Virus record (IMG/VR): IMGVR_UViG_3300034092_000346
Span: 1 to 26,013 of that record
Reading direction: 5' to 3' (one strand)
Origin: a virus
DNA: 26,013 nucleotides
Below are positions 20,896 to 26,013 of this stretch, in pieces. The number at the start of each line of letters is the position of its first letter. Position 1 is the stretch's first letter. The position numbers and the translations under genes were made by a program. Below the pieces are notes generated by a model. That model did not search any database. It was given only the letters and a program-made list of their open reading frames with translations, and was not told where the DNA came from.

Positions 20896-23835
20896 TTAGA
20901 TGGAGCGGATGCCTTTGTTATTATAGGTGCCTTCCCAGACAATGGAGGTCAGGGCCGATGGGAATGGGGAAGAAGCCTGAAGATTTACTTCCACTTCTGT
21001 TCCCTTTGCCATGATCGGAATCTTGTTTTGAGCATTCCGAAGAACAGGAAGGGTGTTTGCTGGATACAAGTTTGCAGGAATCTGGGAAACGTTCACGATA
21101 AATGGATCTCTACCAAGAGAAGACACCGTAACCTCAAACGGTCCAGAATCATAGCTGTCAATCGACAGGCGATTCACTCGTGGTACATTGAGTGTATCCT
21201 TGCGATCATCCCGTATTACATAGAACGCAGGAAGAACCGCAGAGGATAGATACTGATACCCAAGAGCAAATCGTTTGCTGGTTTGATCACCTTCAATCTC
21301 AACGTAATACTTCTGTCCAACAGCGGCAGCGGCATCATACTGTTGATTGAGATACTGAACCACACCAGGCTCTAAAGGATCCAAACTAACCAAACAGGGT
21401 TGCAGTGTAGAGTCTTCGGTAGCATCCTTAAAGCAGATCCTGGTCATATCAGAACCAGCATGATACACAGTGGTTGGATTGTAGGTATAGCAATCCAGAC
21501 GAAGATCAATGAACTTGTTGTCGTAGAACAAAGCACCACCTGGGCTATCGGTCAATAGATTAACATGGCCGAGAACCTTGTTTCCAGTAGCGGTTGTGTA
21601 CACAACGAACAATCGATCATGCTCAAACTCAAAGACATCAATATCACCAGGCAGGGTCCATTTGAACCACGCAGCCATTTGACGCTCACTGCCACTGTTA
21701 AAGAACCTAAAGAGGTAGAGCGTGTTTGGATCACGTCGGCTGCGTAGACCAAAGGTAGATGCCGAAGAGGTAGCCTTTAGTTCAGCAAGGTCTGCTGGAA
21801 GATAAGAGGGAATGATTCTCGTAAGTTCAGCAACTTGAACCTTGCCAATACCTTGATCAGGAATTAAAATCTCAAATACACCAGTTGAGGTGACGCCTTG
21901 TTCGGTCATAATAACCGAAGAGCCAATATCAACCGGAGCTATCTTTGGATCTTGATTGTACGCACCAATTAGGTTAATCTCTGCTGTAGAAGCTGAGAAG
22001 GCATCCGTTGTGGTTTCTAGAATGTATTGAGCATTATCCGCAAACAATGCCAATCCGCGTGCCATCTGGATAGCATAACGGATTTCAATCGGTTTCAAGG
22101 AACCACAGGAAATATCAATAGGATCACTGTCAACAGAAGTAATAACTGTTGAAGCATAGAAGTCGAAGTAGCTTCCAGCCTGTGAGCAGATGACATTCTC
22201 TCCCGCCATCAAGACAAGTCGATTCTTAAAGAATGACATGCCCGTCAGATTTCTACTGACAAAGGTTGGAGGTGGGTTTGTTTCAGCATCACCAACATTA
22301 CGATTCTGCCACCAATTATCTGCCCAACTATCAATCGCTTGAGTAACAGTTGCTACGGTATTGATGGTGAATGTATCACCTTGATCACTTGTGACTACAT
22401 TGCTTGCCGTATATCCACGACCTGCTCTACTGATTTCAATTCCGTTGATGCGACCAGGAAACTCAGCATCAGTTGTAACACCTGCCCGTTGGGTAAGGAC
22501 TGCTCCAGCTGCTGTAGTAACAGTGGTATACGATCCAAACTTTGAGATGGTGAGGTTGTTGATCTGAATTGAACTATCGGTCGAGGTAATTCTTTGAACC
22601 TGATTATTGAGGTACCATGTTACGGTAACCGAGTTATCGGCAAACACCGACTTCTCAATAAAGTTAACAGACGCGCCAGAATAGGCATAGTTTGTAATGA
22701 CATTGTCAGTACGGATGTCTGTTACCCGCAGACGTAGGTTCAAGCCACTGCCACCATAAACTGGAAAGCTTTGCCCAATTGAATAGCGTCCGCTTGTAGA
22801 AGTTGTAATACTTACTGCTGTAGGGACACCAGTCACACTAGCAGTAGGAGTAATACTGGCTGCTTCGGTTTGACCAAGTTGACGATAGGTAAAGGTGCCA
22901 TTAGCCTCCCTGATGATGGCATGAGGCATTGTAGATGGATTCAATCCAAGCTTAACACTAGGACCAATCGTTTCTTCCCACACACCTGCTCCACTGGCAC
23001 TACCATCGCTCGTCTTGAATTTGACGTAGTAGTCATCACCAGTAGACTCAGCAGATGCTAAGACTTGGACAACCTTATCATTTAGAAACTGACGCGGCAG
23101 TTCAGCAATGGAGCTAACAGCACCTTTATATGCTTCAATCGCATTACCAGTTTGACCACCAGAAGCCTTGATAGCAAAGTCTGTGCTTGTATTTTTTACG
23201 ATGTGGATTGCATTTCCTACGGCTGTGGCAGTCCACACACCACCAGCATTGATTGCAGTAACAAGGTTTCCTGTAATATCAGATAGGTTGAGTGCTGTTG
23301 CTGATGTTGCAGGTGTACTGTAGCTGTACGTTGTTGCATCCAGAATAACTGAATACGTCGTGTTATAAGCAACAGAATTGACAACCGCAAAACCAAAAGG
23401 AACAAGAGCTGCGGAAGTGGTTGCCTGCTCTTGAACAATAACCTTTCTATTCAGAACAAAGGTGTAATCATTAATCTGAAGAACAGAAAGATCGGTAGAA
23501 GATGTATGGGTTGCGTATGTGGTAGCAGATGCTGCTGGAGTGTTTACTGTCTGCTGTACTCCACTTTCAGCATCCCAAATACGCAGCGTACCATTCTTTC
23601 CAAACTCAATGATGTAACGTTCTTCCTCATCTCGGAAGGTTACAAACCACGTTCCATCAGCAATAGCATTGCTTAATTTGCCAATGCCTTTAATGCCGGG
23701 ACGTTTTGCAAGGCCAAAGGTAGGATCAGGATAATAGTTGATACATTCACGCAGCTGGTTAGTGAGCTTGAGTGAATCAGGCTGCTGCGAGACCCCACCA
23801 ACAAGGTTAGGGATTTTCTGTGAAATAGCAGCCAT
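20896..23835 (-). CDS. Tail tubular protein B (T7 gp12-like nozzle)
   Basis: This is the tail nozzle protein, 979 aa against 794 in T7. The N-terminus 'ISQKIPNLVGGVSQQPDSLK' followed by CINYYPDPTFGLAKRPG is the strong family hallmark. The body is beta-rich with Thr/Ser/Gly repeats and a module near the middle, INGIEISRAGRGYTASNVV. A late segment (RALGYQYLSSAVLPAFYVIR-like, followed by LNVPRVNRLSIDSYDSGPFE) fits the C-terminal platform. The additional 185 residues versus T7 indicate inserted beta domains. Its start overlaps the stop of tail tube A as TGATG. Confidence 0.94.
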   Translation of the reverse strand: MAAISQKIPNLVGGVSQQPDSLKLTNQLRECINYYPDPTFGLAKRPGIKGIGKLSNAIADGTWFVTFRDEEERYIIEFGKNGTLRIWDAESGVQQTVNTPAASATTYATHTSSTDLSVLQINDYTFVLNRKVIVQEQATTSAALVPFGFAVVNSVAYNTTYSVILDATTYSYSTPATSATALNLSDITGNLVTAINAGGVWTATAVGNAIHIVKNTSTDFAIKASGGQTGNAIEAYKGAVSSIAELPRQFLNDKVVQVLASAESTGDDYYVKFKTSDGSASGAGVWEETIGPSVKLGLNPSTMPHAIIREANGTFTYRQLGQTEAASITPTASVTGVPTAVSITTSTSGRYSIGQSFPVYGGSGLNLRLRVTDIRTDNVITNYAYSGASVNFIEKSVFADNSVTVTWYLNNQVQRITSTDSSIQINNLTISKFGSYTTVTTAAGAVLTQRAGVTTDAEFPGRINGIEISRAGRGYTASNVVTSDQGDTFTINTVATVTQAIDSWADNWWQNRNVGDAETNPPPTFVSRNLTGMSFFKNRLVLMAGENVICSQAGSYFDFYASTVITSVDSDPIDISCGSLKPIEIRYAIQMARGLALFADNAQYILETTTDAFSASTAEINLIGAYNQDPKIAPVDIGSSVIMTEQGVTSTGVFEILIPDQGIGKVQVAELTRIIPSYLPADLAELKATSSASTFGLRSRRDPNTLYLFRFFNSGSERQMAAWFKWTLPGDIDVFEFEHDRLFVVYTTATGNKVLGHVNLLTDSPGGALFYDNKFIDLRLDCYTYNPTTVYHAGSDMTRICFKDATEDSTLQPCLVSLDPLEPGVVQYLNQQYDAAAAVGQKYYVEIEGDQTSKRFALGYQYLSSAVLPAFYVIRDDRKDTLNVPRVNRLSIDSYDSGPFEVTVSSLGRDPFIVNVSQIPANLYPANTLPVLRNAQNKIPIMAKGTEVEVNLQASSPFPSALTSIVWEGTYNNKGIRSI

Positions 23836-24434
23836 CAGCGAGCAATGGTACGGAATGGGGTGTAGGACACATAGAAGTTCTGTCCTGTTTCAAGACCAAA
23901 GATGTTAACCTCTGATGTATTGGTATCATAGGCCAAGCAGTTGGCACGCAGGATGCCTTCGTCTTGAGCATTGAAGTTTACCATCTCGGTAGAGCCAAGG
24001 GCCCGACCGGCAAAGACTCGTGCTGCTCGTTGGGTGACGTAGTCCTTGAAGACCTGAGGCAGATCCTCAAAGTCAAACAACCATACCACATCACACTTGA
24101 TGGGGGAACCAGTGGGGAAGGTGTAGGTGTGATTCACCTTGTCATAGAGCTTCCCACTTCTAAGTACGGTCTGGTACTTTTGAACGTTGGAGGTTTTATT
24201 GTCGGAGATGGACAGAACGTTCTGTGGGATGAGAATCTCTCCATTGATGTCTGGCATAAACGGATAGTTGATTTCCGTATTGAAGTGCCAGCCTTCTCCT
24301 TGAATTTCACGATTAACGGAATCCAGAATTTCCAGGGCAAGAGCCAGTTCTGGATTAGCAACATCTAGGCTGACCACTGGAGCCTGCCCGATGCCACTCA
24401 ACATTTGGTTAATGGCTTGAAGTCTTGTTGTCAT
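23835..24434 (-). CDS. Tail tubular protein A (T7 gp11-like gatekeeper)
   Basis: The 199-aa adaptor sits between portal and nozzle; T7 gp11 is 196 aa. Family features are the opening LQAINQMLSGIGQAPVVSLD, then PELALALEILDSVNREIQGE and GWHFNTE, and later LFDFEDLPQVFKDYVTQRAA with RVFAGRALGS. The ATG has a good AAGGA Shine-Dalgarno six bases upstream. It is the first gene after the strong capsid terminator, so read-through or a separate promoter must supply it. The next gene overlaps it by one base. Confidence 0.94.
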   Translation of the reverse strand: MTTRLQAINQMLSGIGQAPVVSLDVANPELALALEILDSVNREIQGEGWHFNTEINYPFMPDINGEILIPQNVLSISDNKTSNVQKYQTVLRSGKLYDKVNHTYTFPTGSPIKCDVVWLFDFEDLPQVFKDYVTQRAARVFAGRALGSTEMVNFNAQDEGILRANCLAYDTNTSEVNIFGLETGQNFYVSYTPFRTIAR

Positions 24435-24458
24435 TTCAATCCTTTAATACAGGCAGGT

Positions 24459-24489
24459 AAAAAAAAGGAGGCCCCCGTAGAGACCTCCT
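24459..24489 (-). terminator. Strong intrinsic terminator after the capsid gene
   Basis: On the minus strand AGGAGGTCTC-TACG-GGGGCCTCCT pairs over ten positions (wobbles T-G twice), closed by a C(UACG)G tetraloop, which is exceptionally stable, then eight Ts. It lies 35 bases past the capsid stop. T7 places its major late terminator T-phi just after gene 10, so function and place coincide. Confidence 0.9.
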
Positions 24490-24523
24490 AATCTATTCCT
24501 AATAATCTCCAAATTAGGAGTTA

Positions 24524-25522
24524 TCAGACGTTGCGGAAAGCACCGGCACAGGACACACGAACGGCGCCAGCACCGTAAGCCAGACGGCCCACGATCACGT
24601 CGCCTTGGTAGATGACCTTGGTGTCAGCACCAGTGGTTTGAACCGAAGGACCGATCGCCTCGACAACGCCAGCAGCGTCACGATGGAAGATCAGACCACA
24701 GCTGTTGGTGAAGTTCGAAGCAATACCGTAGTTGTTGTTCTCACCGGTCACAGCAGCTGCGTCGATGTTGGCGCCAGAAGCCGAACCATACTTACCCAGG
24801 AAGGGGATGTTGTTCGACTTGTAGATGCGGATACCAGCGATCTCATAGAGACCTTCGCCGCTGTTCAGGTTACCCTGGGTGTTACCGTATTCACGGTTCA
24901 GGATATTGGTGTCAACCTGGCTGATCAGGGCATAGTACTGACGGGGGCTCAGTACGGCCACACGACCATCCTTAGGAGCAGCGATCTCGTCCAGACGGGC
25001 AGCAGCTTCGAAGAAGCCATCAACCAGAGCCTGAGCATCATACTCCTTGGAAGCACCCAGGTTAACCTGGAAGCCACCGGGTTCGCCGGTCACAGCAGCG
25101 GTCAGGCCCGAAGCACGGTCCAGAACGCGGAAGATACGACGGTCATAGAACTCAGCCAGAGCCTGGCCGATCTGACGGGCGATGGGGCCACGGATGTCAT
25201 ACTGGGCCAGGGTCTCGTCGAGGTTATCAACGAACGCCGAGGCGACCAGCAGGTCATCCATTGCGATGGTGGTCTCAGCAGCCGGAGGGTTGCCGGAACC
25301 CAGGATGGCGTTACCAGGGGTGTGGTAGCCAGCCTGAATACGACCGGTATGAATGAATTGAGCTTCCTTACCGCCACGCAGGGTGCGGTTCATCACCAGG
25401 CCCTTAGCGATGGTGGAGTTGCGGAAAGCTTCGTACACTTCGCCCGTAAAGAGCTTCAGATAGAGGGCTTTCTTGTCACCGGCCTTATTAACCTGGCCGA
25501 GTTGAGTTACTGTTGCAGTCAT
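24524..25522 (-). CDS. Major capsid protein (T7 gp10-like)
   Basis: The shell protein is 332 aa; T7 gp10A is 345. The segment 'LFTGEVYEAFRNSTIAKG', then MNRTLRGGKEAQFIHTGRI, 'MDDLLVASAFVDNLDETLAQ' and YDIRGPIARQIGQALAEFYDR are typical of podovirus HK97-fold capsids. RVAVLSPRQYYALISQ and the late GLIFHRDAAGVVEAIGPSV complete the fold. Codons are GC-richer and more uniform than in the neighbouring tail genes, as expected for a very highly expressed gene. The start is in AAAACAATG without a Shine-Dalgarno. A long leader with hairpins lies upstream and a strong terminator downstream. Confidence 0.95.
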   Translation of the reverse strand: MTATVTQLGQVNKAGDKKALYLKLFTGEVYEAFRNSTIAKGLVMNRTLRGGKEAQFIHTGRIQAGYHTPGNAILGSGNPPAAETTIAMDDLLVASAFVDNLDETLAQYDIRGPIARQIGQALAEFYDRRIFRVLDRASGLTAAVTGEPGGFQVNLGASKEYDAQALVDGFFEAAARLDEIAAPKDGRVAVLSPRQYYALISQVDTNILNREYGNTQGNLNSGEGLYEIAGIRIYKSNNIPFLGKYGSASGANIDAAAVTGENNNYGIASNFTNSCGLIFHRDAAGVVEAIGPSVQTTGADTKVIYQGDVIVGRLAYGAGAVRVSCAGAFRNV

Positions 25523-25554
25523 TGTTTTAAGGAAAGAGAAGGTTTATCAGCTTT

Positions 25555-25572
25555 CCAAGTACTTGGGTTTTA
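25555..25572. other. Palindrome followed by GTTTTA
   Basis: CCAAGTACTTGG is a perfect 12-bp palindrome, followed on the plus strand by GTTTTA. It is in the capsid leader 33 bases upstream of the ATG. It could be a plus-strand terminator-like unit or a protein-binding site. Confidence 0.45.
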
Positions 25573-25613
25573 TCCGGATTCGAAGTATTCAGTTTTTGGG
25601 TAATACGTCCGTT

Positions 25614-25644
25614 GTATTGGGTGTCTGCCGCAGCAGGCCAATAC
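25614..25644 (-). other. Two-step hairpin in the capsid leader
   Basis: GTATTGG (25614-25620) pairs with CCAATAC (25638-25644), and CTGC (25625-25628) pairs with GCAG (25633-25636) inside. There is no U-run. It is a candidate RNA processing or stability element of the capsid mRNA. Confidence 0.5.
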
Positions 25645-25645
25645 T

Positions 25646-25666
25646 CCAGTCATGACTGGGTTTTTA
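25646..25666 (+). terminator. Possible plus-strand terminator-like palindrome
   Basis: CCAGTCATGACTGG is a perfect 14-bp palindrome followed on the plus strand by GTTTTTA. It would act against antisense transcription, as no plus-strand gene is nearby. Alternatively it is a binding site; the short loop makes termination uncertain. Confidence 0.35.
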
Positions 25667-25688
25667 ACGAGGTTATCCCATCCTCAAG

Positions 25689-25756
25689 GGCGCCAGTGGG
25701 ATTTGAACCCACATACTCACCAAACGGGTGAGATCTTACCATTAGATCATGGTGCC
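25689..25756 (-). tRNA. Shrunken tRNA-like sequence (possible tRNA-Asn relic)
   Basis: A 68-base cloverleaf can be drawn on the minus strand: acceptor GGCACCA/TGGCGCC with one A-C mismatch, D-arm ATCT-AATGGTA-AGAT, anticodon stem CTCAC/GTGAG, a three-base variable region and a clear T-arm GTGGG-TTCAAAT-CCCAC. The seven-base anticodon loop CCGTTTG would give GTT (Asn), but position 33 is C rather than the universal U, position 37 is U rather than a purine, and position 26 is missing. No CCA is encoded. It may be a decayed tRNA, a processing signal, or a functional odd tRNA. Confidence 0.55.
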
Positions 25757-25760
25757 AGCG

Positions 25761-25806
25761 ACCCCTCTGTTTGTGCTTCCAATGGATAGGCATGAGGGGT
25801 GTTTTA
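25761..25806. other. Inverted repeat flanking 26 bases, then GTTTTA
   Basis: ACCCCTC (25761-25767) and GAGGGGT (25794-25800) are perfect complements and are followed on the plus strand by GTTTTATTTA. In the phage direction this sits just before the tRNA-like sequence and could aid its excision. Confidence 0.4.
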
Positions 25807-25910
25807 TTTAGTTGTCCGCGCCGAAGGGGCAGCGGGACGGTTCACCATCCACCGGGGAATCCAATCCGGTGTACATTCGCCGTTTTAATGCCACGGACGC
25901 GGGCAGTCAA

Positions 25911-26013
25911 TTAGATCAGATCGCCGGAAGCAGCCAGCTTGGCTTCGATGTCAAGACGATACGCAGGGTCATTCCGATAACGAGGATCAGAGATGGCCCG
26001 TGCAAGTTCGGCT
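25911..26013 (-). CDS. Probable capsid scaffolding protein, C-terminal end (partial)
   Basis: Only the last 33 codons are in the window, ending DLI and TAA at 25911; the frame enters at 26012. The visible tail reads AELARAISDPRYRNDPAYRL, then DIEAKLAASGDLI. A 'SDPRY..DPAYR..VE.KLA.S' ending is one I recognise from scaffolding proteins of T7-like phages, and in T7 the scaffold gene 9 directly precedes the capsid gene 10. The gene's start lies outside the window. Confidence 0.65.
   Translation of the reverse strand, partial: AELARAISDPRYRNDPAYRLDIEAKLAASGDLI

Larger units (their letters stand above)
25523..25910. other. Non-coding leader between scaffold and capsid genes
   Basis: This 388-base stretch holds no convincing protein gene. 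It contains a palindrome CCAAGTACTTGG (25555-25566), a two-step hairpin (25614-25644), a palindrome CCAGTCATGACTGG (25646-25659), the tRNA-like sequence (25689-25756) and an inverted repeat ACCCCTC/GAGGGGT (25761-25800). GTTTTA or GTTTTTA occurs five times on the plus strand, three times directly after an inverted repeat. It probably holds the late promoter and processing sites for capsid mRNA, but I could not pick out a promoter. Confidence 0.6.

Noticed and set aside
24605-25603. 332-codon open frame on the plus strand
   Set aside because: It is antisense to the major capsid gene, which has GC-rich, strongly biased codons that suppress stops on the opposite strand.
25651-25791. 46-codon minus-strand frame starting MPIHWKHKQRG
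   Set aside because: It overlaps the whole tRNA-like sequence, has no Shine-Dalgarno, and the T-arm and acceptor pairing explain the bases better.
1-26013. CRISPR array, insertion sequence or integrase attachment core
   Set aside because: No regularly spaced repeats, no transposase or integrase motifs, and no paired direct repeats beyond the short tandem at 59-90 were seen.

Overview
The window is the late (virion, lysis and packaging) end of a T7-like podovirus. Every gene I accept lies on the minus strand, so phage transcription runs from right (26013) to left (1). The order scaffold end - major capsid protein - tail tubular A - tail tubular B - gp13-like - gp14-like - gp15-like - gp16-like - T7-type tail fibre - small membrane protein - endolysin - maturase A-like - large terminase matches T7 genes 9 to 19. 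The host is probably a cyanobacterium. This is inferred from a phage-borne thyX after the terminase, from several tiny Lys-rich ORFs of kinds I associate with cyanophages, and from a 244-aa protein beginning MAYAFNPFTGT. I cannot name the phage.

Right end (26013 to 24435): the C-terminus of a probable scaffolding protein; a non-coding stretch with a shrunken tRNA-like sequence and several inverted repeats; the capsid gene; and a strong intrinsic terminator with a C(UACG)G loop, at the place where T7 has its T-phi terminator. Tail and internal-core block (24434 to 13206): tail tubes A and B, then three internal virion proteins. The lytic transglycosylase domain that T7 carries at the start of gp16 is here at the end of the gp15-like protein, and a terminator-like hairpin sits at the new gene boundary. 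Receptor block (13203 to 8930): a T7-adaptor fibre with a pectate-lyase-like spike body, a 90-aa protein, a second spike lacking the adaptor, and a small chaperone-like protein.

Lysis block (8927 to 7625): a 42-aa GTG-start basic peptide, a holin-like membrane protein and a two-domain endolysin (C39-like peptidase plus glucosaminidase), linked by ATGA and GTGA overlaps. Packaging and accessory block (7628 to 1591): three small structural-looking proteins, a maturase A-like protein, a membrane/coil protein at the T7 Rz position, a run of very basic small proteins interrupted by an HNH nuclease and a Gly/Thr-rich virion-like protein, then the large terminase. Left end (1590 to 1): a 345-base structured G-rich region with a four-tract G-quadruplex motif, thyX overlapping a 55-aa ORF, and a repeat- and hairpin-rich non-coding end that may be the concatemer junction region.
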